Assembly: GCA_041628815.1 (NCBI GenBank) | Contig: JBFKOL010000036.1 | Location: 1-21,556 of the forward strand | Length of the DNA stretch: 21,556 nt | DNA from: JBFKOL01 sp041628815 | GTDB taxonomy: Bacteria; Bacteroidota; Bacteroidia; Chitinophagales; Saprospiraceae | Direction: 5' to 3' | Shown here: piece after piece, positions 7,386 to 14,876 of the stretch | How positions within the stretch are numbered: position 1 is the first letter of the stretch | Layout of the letters: each line of letters begins with the position of its first letter | Translations under genes and position numbers: made by a program | Notes under the pieces: generated by a model | What the model was told of the DNA's origin: nothing | The model's database searches: none | The model's input: the letters and a program-made list of their open reading frames with translations, nothing else

Positions 7386-8604
7386 ATTTCCTGTTTGGAA
7401 TCCCAACTTCAAAGGTGGTCCCAAGACCTTCCTGACTTTCAAATTTAATGTATCCGCCCAAAAGATCTACATACTGTTTGACAATGTTCAATCCCAGACC
7501 CGTTCCCTGCACGTTTACCACGTTAGAAGCTCGGAAAAATCGGTTAAAAAGATGTTTTTGTTCCGCCTGAGGAATTCCTATCCCCTGGTCTTTAATGAGG
7601 ACCATGACCAGTGTTTCGTCGACCGTGACAGAGCACTCTATGATTGTATGAGGGCCGGAATATTTGATGGCATTGGAAACCAGGTTGAACAGGATATTTT
7701 TGAGTATGCGTTGATCTGTTCGAATGATTTCGAGACCGCTATGGGTATGATTGACCACCTGGCCTTCCTTGAGAAGCCCTTGTACCTCGTCCACAACCAG
7801 GAGACACATCTCGCGTAAATTAAAGGCTTCAGTTTCTATGCCGACATGCCCTTCTTCAAGTTTGCTGAGTGACAGAAAATCGTTCAGTATCCCGGTGAGG
7901 TTGGCAACGGCTGATTTAATACGCTTAACGTGTTTTTCCCTGTTATCGAATTGTGTTGTTTCGGGGTAGCGACTGATCAGGACAGCACTAGAAAGTATGG
8001 TGCTCAAAGGTGTTCTGAATTCGTGCGACGCTGTCGAAACAAATCTCGACTTGAGCTCATTTAATTCCATTTCCTTGCTAAGCGCCACTTTCAGTTCCTC
8101 TTCACTTCTTTCGAGGCGCCTGTTCGTGCTGAGCAATCTGTTTACTACCTCTTCGAGCTCGAGCGTTCGCTCTTCCACCTTGTTTTCCAGTTCTTCGTTC
8201 ATCCTGATCAGTTTCTCCTGTATTGTCCTGACTTCCGACAGGTCATGCAGGATACCGGTGAATATCACTCTGTCGTGCAGGACCACTTCACTTACAGCAA
8301 GTCGCAGGTGAAAAGTAGTTCCGTCTTTTCGCCGTCCTATCACTTCGCGTCCAATACCAATGATCTTGGGCACTTTTGTTTCCAGATAATTCCTGATGTA
8401 TCCATTGTGTTCTGACCTTCGAGGTTCGGGCATGAGCATGTTGATATTGTGCCCGATAATTTCTTCCTGGTCGTATCCAAACATTCGGGCTGCAGCGGGA
8501 TTGACAGATTCCACAATCCCATTTGTGTCAATGGTGATAATGCCATCGATGGCCGTATCAATGATGGCTTTCAATTGAAGTGCTATGTTCGATCCTGTAC
8601 TCAT
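7378..8604 (-). CDS. Soluble PAS-domain histidine kinase with FixL-like haem pocket
   Basis: Probable cytoplasmic oxygen-sensing kinase of 408 residues with no membrane segment. The PAS domain spans about 8-125. It carries HNGYIRNY followed by IIGIGREV and GRRKDGTTF, closely like Bradyrhizobium FixL. His66 lines up with the proximal haem ligand His200, and Arg86, exactly 20 residues later, with the O2-contacting Arg220 (alignment from memory of the family). A coiled coil (125-185) leads to the DHp helix with phospho-acceptor His194 in ASHEFRTPL, then a HATPase domain with N box NLVSNAIKY, G1 DQGIGIP and G2 GTGLGLNIVKQ. The ATG at 8604 is preferred to an in-frame GTG at 8628. It overlaps the regulator gene, its evident partner, and has paired operators upstream at 8653-8686, suggesting autoregulation. 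Confidence 0.92.
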   Translation of the reverse strand: MSTGSNIALQLKAIIDTAIDGIITIDTNGIVESVNPAAARMFGYDQEEIIGHNINMLMPEPRRSEHNGYIRNYLETKVPKIIGIGREVIGRRKDGTTFHLRLAVSEVVLHDRVIFTGILHDLSEVRTIQEKLIRMNEELENKVEERTLELEEVVNRLLSTNRRLERSEEELKVALSKEMELNELKSRFVSTASHEFRTPLSTILSSAVLISRYPETTQFDNREKHVKRIKSAVANLTGILNDFLSLSKLEEGHVGIETEAFNLREMCLLVVDEVQGLLKEGQVVNHTHSGLEIIRTDQRILKNILFNLVSNAIKYSGPHTIIECSVTVDETLVMVLIKDQGIGIPQAEQKHLFNRFFRASNVVNVQGTGLGLNIVKQYVDLLGGYIKFESQEGLGTTFEVGIPNRKYE

Positions 8605-8648
8605 GTGATCAACATGGACAATAGCCACAAATATCAGAAAATTGAAGG

Positions 8649-8690
8649 TTTATGACTTAAATCATAAAAACTGTTGACACATGTCATAAC
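8649..8690. promoter_or_regulatory. Paired operators between the kinase and CBS genes
   Basis: TGACTTAAATCA (8653-8664) is the core of a 20-nt near-perfect palindrome (8649-8668, 18 of 20 positions symmetric). TGACACATGTCA (8675-8686) has perfect 5-bp arms TGACA/TGTCA around 2 nt. The centres are 22 bp apart. The first centre is 54.5 bp from the kinase ATG (8604) and the second 57.5 bp from the CBS ATG (8738), so the element could serve both divergent genes. TTTG at 8713-8716 is the probable end of a -7 element for the CBS side. This is the strongest copy of the paired element in the window. Confidence 0.8.
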
Positions 8691-8737
8691 ATGCTCCACA
8701 CGGTTTTAGGAATTTGTGCGTAAATAACAGTTTGACT

Positions 8738-9184
8738 ATGAACTTACTAGCACCTGTATCTACAATTATGACCAAAAAGATCGTCACCGTCAAGACCAGC
8801 GACTCCCTTGTCACAGTGGGTGAGTTGTTTGACAAGCATCTGATCCATCACCTTCCCGTCCTCGATGGTGATAAGCTCATAGGCATGATCAGTAAATCTG
8901 ATTTTCTGTTGTTCCGGCGTGGATTCTACGAAAGCCGGACTGAAGAAAAGTACGATCAATTCAGGTTGAGGAATCACAAAGCCAGCGACATCATGACCAA
9001 AGGTCTCGCCAAGCTTGATGAAGGTGATAAAATCAACGTGGCACTCGAGGTATTCAAAAAGAATTTTTTGCATGCCTTACCCGTGATGCGCAATGATAAG
9101 TTGGTGGGCATCGTGACTGCCCACGACATCATCAAACACCTGGCCGACGACAAGTCTGCCATCAATCAGTACATTTTGAAATGA
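8738..9184 (+). CDS. CBS-domain pair protein
   Basis: A 148-residue stand-alone Bateman module: two CBS motifs, the first from about residue 4 (PVSTIMTKKIVTV, then HHLPVLDGDKLIGMISKSD) and the second from about 84 (ASDIMTKGLAKL, then HALPVMRNDKLVGIVTAHDI). CBS pairs bind adenine nucleotides (AMP, ATP, SAM) and report cell energy state. There is no effector domain, so it probably acts on a partner protein. The ATG at 8738 is preferred to an in-frame TTG at 8714. Its stop overlaps the next ATG by 4 bp (ATGA), giving a coupled CBS-USP pair. It is a paralogue of the CBS gene at 11297. Control by the paired operators at 8653-8686 is likely. Confidence 0.92.
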   Translation: MNLLAPVSTIMTKKIVTVKTSDSLVTVGELFDKHLIHHLPVLDGDKLIGMISKSDFLLFRRGFYESRTEEKYDQFRLRNHKASDIMTKGLAKLDEGDKINVALEVFKKNFLHALPVMRNDKLVGIVTAHDIIKHLADDKSAINQYILK

Positions 9185-10326
9185 TTACCGTCAAGCTTTT
9201 CGGCCAACCTACTTCGACTTATGAGTACACCAAGAAAACACTCATGGAAGAGGTAGCCCGTGCAGGTGTCGAGATGACGCTGTGGGAGATCAACGACGTA
9301 AATGAATTCATCAAAGAGGGAATCAAATCCGTACCTACCATAAAAATTAACAACCACGTCGAGATCAATTATACGGGCCGGGAAGAAATGACAGCTTTTC
9401 TGAGGCAGTCCATACAATCTATTTTAAAAGAAGAGGATTTTGGCCGCATGCAAAAAGTGGTTATACCTACCGATTTTTCAGAAAGCAGCAAAAACGCCAT
9501 TGCCTATGCCATGCGTCTTTTCGAAGAAAAGAATGCAGTCCTACGTCTCGTCCATGCCTATCACCCCATTTCTGGTGATATCAACGGCATTTCCATGATA
9601 GACCCACACTTAGAACTTCAAAAAAGAGACCAGCTCAAGACGCTTCTCGAAGATTTGAAACAATCGCATAGTTACAATGACGATTCACCTTTTATAGATG
9701 AACAATTCAGAGTGGGGTATGCTGGTGACGAGATTATTAAAATGAGTAAAAATGAAGATGTAGACATGATTGTGATGGGAAGTACGGGAAAAGGAGGAAC
9801 CATGAAGAAGTGGTTTGGCAGTGTATCGCTTGAAGTCGCCAAGAGAGCCGAATGCCCCGTACTCGTCATTCCGCCCAGCAGCCATTTCCATCCTATCCGA
9901 AAAGTCCTGTACGCTTCCAACTATTCAGAACACGATCTTAGGGTCGTTAAAGATATCATTGGATTTCTCGACAATCCGGGACTTGAGCTCCACATCGCTC
10001 ACGTGATGAACGACGAAGCCGAATCTTCGACGAAGGACTTATTGACTGAAGCACTTAAGTTGTCTTTTCCCGGACATGAAATCACATTTAAAGATCTTCC
10101 ATCGGGTAATGTGACGAACCACCTGGCTGAATATGCTTCTACTGAATCTTTCGACCTCGTGGTGATGACACGCGGCCAGAAATCACGGTGGCAGGAAATG
10201 ACCCTGCAAAGCGCGACAAGAAAGATGGCTATTCTGCCCCGGGGGCCCCTTCTCATCTACCACGAAAATGACCGGGGGTGCTGCTGCGGTAAAAATTGCC
10301 CAAAAAAATCAGCAAACGAGCGCTGA
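9181..10326 (+). CDS. Thioredoxin-fold / tandem universal stress protein fusion with Cys-rich tail
   Basis: A 381-residue cytoplasmic protein in three parts. Residues 1-85 look like a small thioredoxin/glutaredoxin fold: MITVKLFG strand, then KSVPTIKIN with the family cis-proline; the site where CxxC belongs reads GQPTST, so no redox-active cysteines. Two USP domains follow (about 90-233 and 238-360). The first has the full ATP-binding motif G-2x-G-9x-G-S (Gly200, Gly203, Gly213, Ser214); the second lacks it. The C-terminus ends in CCCGKNC (367-373), which could bind metal or form disulphides. It is translationally coupled to the upstream CBS gene by ATGA and lies 33 bp before the next USP gene. 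The domain calls are firm for USP and moderate for the thioredoxin fold; the role is a stress or energy-linked regulator by family analogy. Confidence 0.85.
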   Translation: MITVKLFGQPTSTYEYTKKTLMEEVARAGVEMTLWEINDVNEFIKEGIKSVPTIKINNHVEINYTGREEMTAFLRQSIQSILKEEDFGRMQKVVIPTDFSESSKNAIAYAMRLFEEKNAVLRLVHAYHPISGDINGISMIDPHLELQKRDQLKTLLEDLKQSHSYNDDSPFIDEQFRVGYAGDEIIKMSKNEDVDMIVMGSTGKGGTMKKWFGSVSLEVAKRAECPVLVIPPSSHFHPIRKVLYASNYSEHDLRVVKDIIGFLDNPGLELHIAHVMNDEAESSTKDLLTEALKLSFPGHEITFKDLPSGNVTNHLAEYASTESFDLVVMTRGQKSRWQEMTLQSATRKMAILPRGPLLIYHENDRGCCCGKNCPKKSANER

Positions 10327-10359
10327 GGAGCCTATCTTGTTTTTTAAAAACCAAATATT

Positions 10360-11181
10360 ATGTCCCACATTCTTATGCCGGTAGACTTTACACCCGTCGC
10401 TGCCAATGCCCTGCGTTACCTCCTCGAGGCCACTACCGAAGAAGACTATATCGATCTTCTACACGTTTCGACAGGTATTGTCAACCTTTCTGAAGCTCCC
10501 ATCGTACAAAACCTGCAACAAAATGAAGCGGCCGTCCGTGAGAAAATGAAGGAATATTTTTCGAAATCCCTTTCGCTTGAAAAGCTGCCAGAACGATGTA
10601 CGGTAAGGGCAGACACTGGCGAAATCGTTACGACAATAGTCGGTCGCAGTAAGACGAGGGGAATCTACAACAAAATAGTCATGGGCACCCGTGACAAATA
10701 CGATCTTTTCGACAAATGGCTCGGTACCATTTCACTAGGGGTAGTCAAAAGATCTGATCTGCCGGTTATGCTCATTCCTCCAAAGACTTCGCACACTAAA
10801 ATTGAAAATTGCCTGATCGCTGGCGACCAGCATTTGTGTGAATCTGACAACCTTGACCTGATAGCCAAATGGAATGCAAAAAACAAGAGTTTTCTTCATT
10901 TCGTACACGTGGGCGAACGCGATGAAGAGGAATTTCAAAATACGGCAGAATCCATTATTCGATCCTACTACGAAACTAAAGACGTCGATTTTGGATATGA
11001 TATTTCTAAAATTCCCGGAGACGACGTCGTCGAAGCGTTGATTGATTATGCCCGAAAAAATAATTGTCAGCTCATCGTTGTGCTGCCTGAAAAACAGTCT
11101 TTCCTCGATGCCTTGTTTCTCAGAAGCGTTAGTAAGGAATTGATATTGAAATCTTCGGTTCCCATGTTGTTTCTCAAATGA
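10360..11181 (+). CDS. Tandem-domain universal stress protein
   Basis: A 273-residue cytoplasmic USP with two domains (about 1-142 and 145-273). The start MSHILMPVDFTPVAANALRY is the typical first USP strand and helix. The nucleotide-loop region reads MGTRDKYDLFDKWLGT, so the second glycine of the G-2x-G-9x-G motif is Asp; ATP binding is doubtful, unlike its upstream neighbour. DLPVMLIPP closes domain 1. It is the third gene of the CBS-USP-USP operon starting at 8738. The 115-bp gap after it holds the next operator pair. Confidence 0.9.
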   Translation: MSHILMPVDFTPVAANALRYLLEATTEEDYIDLLHVSTGIVNLSEAPIVQNLQQNEAAVREKMKEYFSKSLSLEKLPERCTVRADTGEIVTTIVGRSKTRGIYNKIVMGTRDKYDLFDKWLGTISLGVVKRSDLPVMLIPPKTSHTKIENCLIAGDQHLCESDNLDLIAKWNAKNKSFLHFVHVGERDEEEFQNTAESIIRSYYETKDVDFGYDISKIPGDDVVEALIDYARKNNCQLIVVLPEKQSFLDALFLRSVSKELILKSSVPMLFLK

Positions 11182-11211
11182 CCAACATAAGGCTGAACTC
11201 GTGCGAAGTCG

Positions 11212-11245
11212 TGATGAATATCAATTTTTTACCTGATCACAATCA
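11212..11245. promoter_or_regulatory. Paired operators upstream of the second CBS operon
   Basis: TGATGAATATCA (11212-11223) and TGATCACAATCA (11234-11245) lie 22 bp apart centre to centre, with 10 nt between them. Both are the TGAT-N4-ATCA form typical of FNR-type sites. The second centre is 57.5 bp before the ATG at 11297, the same as for the CBS gene at 8738. A perfect TAnnTTTG match (TAGCTTTG, 11284-11291) is also present but only 5 nt before the ATG, so a weaker element near 11269-11276 may be the one used. Confidence 0.75.
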
Positions 11246-11296
11246 CACGGCGGGAAAGCAAATAAGAAGACTTTTATACCAAGTAGCTTTGTTTTT

Positions 11297-11773
11297 ATGG
11301 AACATGCAGTCAATTCTGTTTTTATCGACTTAAGCACACCCGTTACGCATATCATGACGAGAAATGTGCGGTTTGTGGAACCCGATACGATCGTTTCCAA
11401 GATCGCACAGATGTTTCAGTCCGAGAGATTTCATCATCTCCCTGTGCTCGGAGATGATGGCGAAGTGCTGGGTATAATCAGCAAAAGTGACTTACTTCAA
11501 CTTCAAAATCACCTTACCAGGTTGAGTAACGATCGGTGTGAAGACAAGAATGAATGGTTTTTCAAAACCTTAACGGCTGAAGAAATTATGACAAAGAAAC
11601 CCTCTTGTATTCATTGTCAGTCGACCATAGGCACAGCCATCGAAATTTTCCTGGAAAACCTGTTTCATGCTCTCCCGGTCGTCGATGGAGGTCAGTGTAT
11701 AGGTATTCTTACCACATATGATGTGATGAGATTCATTCAAAAAACGCAGGAAGCACTCACAACTTCGAAATGA
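11297..11773 (+). CDS. CBS-domain pair protein (paralogue)
   Basis: A 158-residue Bateman module with CBS motifs from about residue 12 (PVTHIMTRNVRFV, HHLPVLGDDGEVLGIISKSD) and from about 94 (AEEIMTKKPSCIH, HALPVVDGGQCIGI). Shared stretches with the product of 8738-9184 (HHLPVL, ISKSD, HALPV) show common ancestry. Predicted adenine-nucleotide sensor without its own output domain. It has its own operator pair and is translationally coupled (ATGA, 4-bp overlap) to the secreted protein gene that follows. The coupling of a cytoplasmic sensor with an exported protein is unusual. Confidence 0.92.
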   Translation: MEHAVNSVFIDLSTPVTHIMTRNVRFVEPDTIVSKIAQMFQSERFHHLPVLGDDGEVLGIISKSDLLQLQNHLTRLSNDRCEDKNEWFFKTLTAEEIMTKKPSCIHCQSTIGTAIEIFLENLFHALPVVDGGQCIGILTTYDVMRFIQKTQEALTTSK

Positions 11774-12492
11774 AAATACTCCTGGCCACCCTGATCTTTT
11801 TGACCTCCACGGCAGTCCAGTCACAGTCAAATCCGCTCATGTATGTTGATTTGGACAGGGAGGTGCTCAGGATGAGACAAAGTGCGATGGAGCAAAATGC
11901 TGAAGATGTTGCCAGCTGTTTGCAAAATGTAACGTCGATGTGGAAAGAATACTCAGCATTGCTGGATATCCATCTTGCACCAGAGCGGGCTTTCGAGGTG
12001 ATAAACTGCCAAGAAGACCGCCTTTTTGTCATGAAAAGGCTACTCGATGGGGAAAGATTCCACACCCTTGCCGGTGTCTGTGAAGTATTCATGACAGAAT
12101 TGGTATCTCTCCGTGATACCTACGAAAACTCATATCCCCTCGATCATCTCTGGAAGACAAAGCTTTTCTACGATGACCTTCGCAACATCGTCAATGATCC
12201 ACTTTTAGAATTGTTGGAGTGGAATGAGATCGACAGGCTTTATGAAAAACTGAATTGTTCGTGGCAAGAATACGAAATGCTCTTCCAGGATCTCATACCC
12301 TTTTACTTCCCGGACATAAACCAGGAAAAACAGAGGGCGTTGTTTGATTCAATGGCGCAATGCTTCGAACGACTCAGGAAGGCTCTCGATACGGGATATC
12401 GACCGGATTTCATCCTTCCCTGTGACGAAATCGGACATAACATCGATGAGAACTTAAAAATGTATGCCCGCCCCGACATTGGCGCAATGTGA
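11770..12492 (+). CDS. Secreted, helical six-cysteine protein, function unknown
   Basis: A 240-residue protein that I do not recognise. It begins with a clear signal peptide (MKILLATLIFLTSTAVQSQS, cleavage near residues 18-20). The mature part is mostly amphipathic helix with many acidic and aromatic residues, and six cysteines (50, 80, 104, 163, 198, 218) that could pair in the periplasm. No CxxCH haem site or other cofactor motif is present. It overlaps the CBS gene by 4 bp and sits just before the oxidase operon; its last three bases overlap the first site of the oxidase operator pair (12490-12501). A respiratory or envelope-stress role is suggested only by neighbourhood. Confidence 0.75.
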   Translation: MKILLATLIFLTSTAVQSQSNPLMYVDLDREVLRMRQSAMEQNAEDVASCLQNVTSMWKEYSALLDIHLAPERAFEVINCQEDRLFVMKRLLDGERFHTLAGVCEVFMTELVSLRDTYENSYPLDHLWKTKLFYDDLRNIVNDPLLELLEWNEIDRLYEKLNCSWQEYEMLFQDLIPFYFPDINQEKQRALFDSMAQCFERLRKALDTGYRPDFILPCDEIGHNIDENLKMYARPDIGAM

Positions 12493-12523
12493 CTTACGTC
12501 ATGAAAAAAAATGACAAAAGTCA
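12490..12523. promoter_or_regulatory. Paired operators upstream of the ba3-type oxidase operon
   Basis: TGACTTACGTCA (12490-12501) and TGACAAAAGTCA (12512-12523) share the TGAC-N4-GTCA form and have centres 22 bp apart. The second centre is 66.5 bp before the ATG of the subunit IIa gene (12584). TATTTTCA (12547-12554), 29.5 bp downstream of that centre, resembles the -7 element and sits at the same offset as TAGCTTTA in the 6010-6043 region. The first site overlaps the stop codon of the preceding gene. Confidence 0.8.
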
Positions 12524-12583
12524 CCCTCATAAGTCTGATAGACTTCTATTTTCACGAATCTTTTGTAAAAACCACGATTCAGT

Positions 12584-12706
12584 ATGACTACAGAAAACGA
12601 AAAATCCTTTAAGCCCATTGGGGCCATTGCTTTTTTTATTGCTCTTCTCGCCTTGTCGGCCATCATTTGGTTTGGCATGTATTTCTTTATGAACAGTCAA
12701 CTTTGA
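12584..12706 (+). CDS. Small cytochrome c oxidase subunit IIa-like membrane protein
   Basis: A 40-residue single-helix protein. A polar N-terminus (MTTENEKSFKPIG) is followed by one membrane helix (about 12-36, IAFFIALLALSAIIWF) and a short tail. The position just before subunit II and the shape match the CoxIIa/CbaD subunit of ba3-type oxidases, where it supplies the membrane helix that subunit II lacks. It is first in the oxidase operon and ends 3 bp before the subunit II ATG. Too short for routine gene finding, but its placement and hydrophobicity make it convincing. Confidence 0.75.
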   Translation: MTTENEKSFKPIGAIAFFIALLALSAIIWFGMYFFMNSQL

Positions 12707-12709
12707 AAA

Positions 12710-13159
12710 ATGGATAAGTACGAATTGCGCGTAATGCTCATGACGGGCATACTATTGGTTATTTTCCTGGTAGCAGTGCTTAGGGGTATGGCCAAGTATG
12801 CCACCGATGTTCCGGAATGTATTCCTTATGACGAATCATTCACCAATCCCGGGGTTACAGAAATCGACGAAGGACAATACCAGGTTTACATGTTGGCCCA
12901 GATGTGGAGTTTTGAACCCAGCGAAATCTACCTGCCGGTAGGTGCAGAAGTAGACTTTTATCTGTCATCCAAGGATGTGGTGCATGGTTTTCACATCGCT
13001 GATAAAGGACTCAATATGATGGCGGTCCCTGGGGGCATCAACAAGACTTCTACCAAATTCGACGAGCCTGGTGTCTACCAGGTAGTATGCCACGAATACT
13101 GTGGGTCCGGTCACCAGCATATGCGGGGAGAAATTATTGTCAACTATCCGAGAAACTAG
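12710..13159 (+). CDS. Cytochrome c oxidase subunit II, ba3 type (CuA)
   Basis: Takes electrons from cytochrome c through the binuclear CuA centre on the outer face of the membrane. It has 149 residues with a single N-terminal membrane helix (about 9-27), as in Thermus ba3 oxidase. CuA ligands are complete: His92 in VVHGFHI, and Cys127, Glu129 (backbone), Cys131, His135 and Met138 in CHEYCGSGHQHM. Spacing from His92 to Cys127 (35) equals that of the Thermus subunit. Second gene in the operon, followed after 4 bp by subunit I. There is no fused cytochrome c domain; the donor may be the anchored cytochrome at 15481. Confidence 0.94.
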   Translation: MDKYELRVMLMTGILLVIFLVAVLRGMAKYATDVPECIPYDESFTNPGVTEIDEGQYQVYMLAQMWSFEPSEIYLPVGAEVDFYLSSKDVVHGFHIADKGLNMMAVPGGINKTSTKFDEPGVYQVVCHEYCGSGHQHMRGEIIVNYPRN

Positions 13160-13163
13160 AGAA

Positions 13164-14876
13164 ATGAAATTAACGATAGATAAGTCCGTAAAGAACCTGC
13201 TACTGGTTTTACTGTCTGTACCACTGCTGTTGTTGACGCTGGGCATTTATCACGGACTCTTGCAAACCCTTTACCGGTCGGGAATGATATCGCAGACTTC
13301 TTTTGCAGCCCTCGAATATTATCAGGGGCTTACGCTCCATGGCGTTATCAATGCAATCGTATTGACGACATTTTTTGCCGTGGCATTTGGCCATGCTTGT
13401 ATGACCTACTATTTGAAGCTAAAGATTACCAAGGCGATGGGATGGCTTTCTGCAGGTCTTATGCTGGCTGGTACGCTCTTAGCAGCGTGGGCTATGCTTT
13501 CTGGCAATGCGTCTGTCTTGTATACGTTTTATCCTCCGCTGAAGGCACATCCCTTGTTTTACATAGGCGTTGTATTGCTAGTGGTGGGCAGTTGGGTGGC
13601 CTTTTTTGACTGGGTGAGGATGTACAGAACATGGAAAAAAGATAACAAAGAAGTCAAAACACCTTTACCTGTTTTGGGTACCATTGTCAATTTTACCATT
13701 TGGTTCTTTTGTACGCTACCGGCAGCCTACCTGCTCCTGGTCATGCTCATACCGTGGTCAATGGGTTGGATTGAAACCATCAATATCCCTTTATCCCGGA
13801 CGTTGTTTTGGTTTTTCGGGCATGCACTGGTTTATTTTTGGCTTTTGCCCGCATACATCATGTACTATGCGATGCTTCCCAAATTGGCGGGAGGAAAACT
13901 GTATTCGGACAATGCAGGTAGATTGGTGTTTTTCTTATTTCTCATCCTTTCCATTCCGATAGGCGTCCATCACCAGTTTGGTGAGCCCAGTATCACGCGG
14001 GGGATGAAATTTTTTCAATCCATCCTTACCTATGGGGTGGCGGTACCAAGTTTCATAACCGCCTTCACCATCGCCGCATCACTCGAGTACGCAAGCTGGC
14101 GTCGAAACAACCAGCGTAGCAGCCTCTTCGGCTGGATGTTCAGGCTGCCTTACTTTGACAAGGAAAACTATCTTTTCGCCTATTTGATATGTGGTTTAAT
14201 ACTCTTTATTTTCGGTGGGTTGACAGGCCTTGTGAATGCGAGCTATACCTTGAATAACGTGGTCCACAACACCGCATGGCAACCGGGTCATTTCCATATG
14301 ACCGTTGCGGGCCCGGTATTTCTGGCCATTATAGGTATGAGCCTCTATATGCTTGAAAGGTTGGGAGGCAGAACGATAAGGCTGCGACGGATAGCCACCA
14401 TCGTCCCTCATCTTTGGATGTTTGGTATGCTCATCTTTTCGACAGGACTCATGATGGGTGGTTTGAGAGGAGAACCCAGAAGAACAAATATGGGCATCAG
14501 CTATCTCGATCCCGACAGCCCGCTCTTCAGGCCGGACTGGGTATTGACCACGGGTATAACTGTTTTGGGTGGGGTTATTCTTTTTGCGTCAGCCGGTTTG
14601 TTTTTTCTCGTTTTAGTGGATCTCCTGTCAGGAAAATCTACGGAATCATCGCATCTGGAGTTTCCAGCTTATGAGACGTACCACGATGAACCACGGATAG
14701 GAATTTTGGATTCGTTCAAACCCTGGCTGGTCATCATGGTTGTGATCATAATGATCGCATATATTCCGGTCTTCCGCGATGTAACCAGTCTCACCGGTCC
14801 CGGTGCCAAACCGTTTGACCCTCAAAATCCAGCGCCACTTGAGCTTTACCAGGATAAGACCACGCCCTCGGAATGA
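13164..14876 (+). CDS. Cytochrome c oxidase subunit I, ba3 type
   Basis: Catalytic haem-copper subunit that reduces O2 to water and pumps protons; B-family (ba3) enzymes have high O2 affinity. It has 570 residues and about 13 membrane helices. Ligands visible: His59 (low-spin haem, LTLHGVIN), His220 with cross-linking Tyr224 (FFGHALVYFWLLPAY), the CuB pair His269/His270 (GVHHQFGEP), and His376/His378 (WQPGHFHMTVAGPV). The His220-His269 spacing of 49 equals Thermus His233-His282. The usual GHP motif reads GHA. The ATG at 13164 is preferred over 13101, which lies inside subunit II. It overlaps the SCO gene by ATGA. No subunit III is present, as expected for this family. Confidence 0.95.
   Translation: MKLTIDKSVKNLLLVLLSVPLLLLTLGIYHGLLQTLYRSGMISQTSFAALEYYQGLTLHGVINAIVLTTFFAVAFGHACMTYYLKLKITKAMGWLSAGLMLAGTLLAAWAMLSGNASVLYTFYPPLKAHPLFYIGVVLLVVGSWVAFFDWVRMYRTWKKDNKEVKTPLPVLGTIVNFTIWFFCTLPAAYLLLVMLIPWSMGWIETINIPLSRTLFWFFGHALVYFWLLPAYIMYYAMLPKLAGGKLYSDNAGRLVFFLFLILSIPIGVHHQFGEPSITRGMKFFQSILTYGVAVPSFITAFTIAASLEYASWRRNNQRSSLFGWMFRLPYFDKENYLFAYLICGLILFIFGGLTGLVNASYTLNNVVHNTAWQPGHFHMTVAGPVFLAIIGMSLYMLERLGGRTIRLRRIATIVPHLWMFGMLIFSTGLMMGGLRGEPRRTNMGISYLDPDSPLFRPDWVLTTGITVLGGVILFASAGLFFLVLVDLLSGKSTESSHLEFPAYETYHDEPRIGILDSFKPWLVIMVVIIMIAYIPVFRDVTSLTGPGAKPFDPQNPAPLELYQDKTTPSE

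Noticed and set aside
7105..7818. Plus-strand open frame of 237 codons
   Set aside because: Opposite the kinase and regulator genes, both of which show full domain motifs.
9181..9435. Active thioredoxin or glutaredoxin domain
   Set aside because: No CxxC or CxxS at the expected position after the first strand; only the fold and cis-Pro pattern remain.
11284..11291. TAGCTTTG as the main promoter of the CBS gene at 11297
   Set aside because: The match to TAnnTTTG is perfect, but it ends only 5 nt before the ATG, implying a leaderless mRNA, and it does not share the operator offset seen for other copies. Kept only as an alternative.
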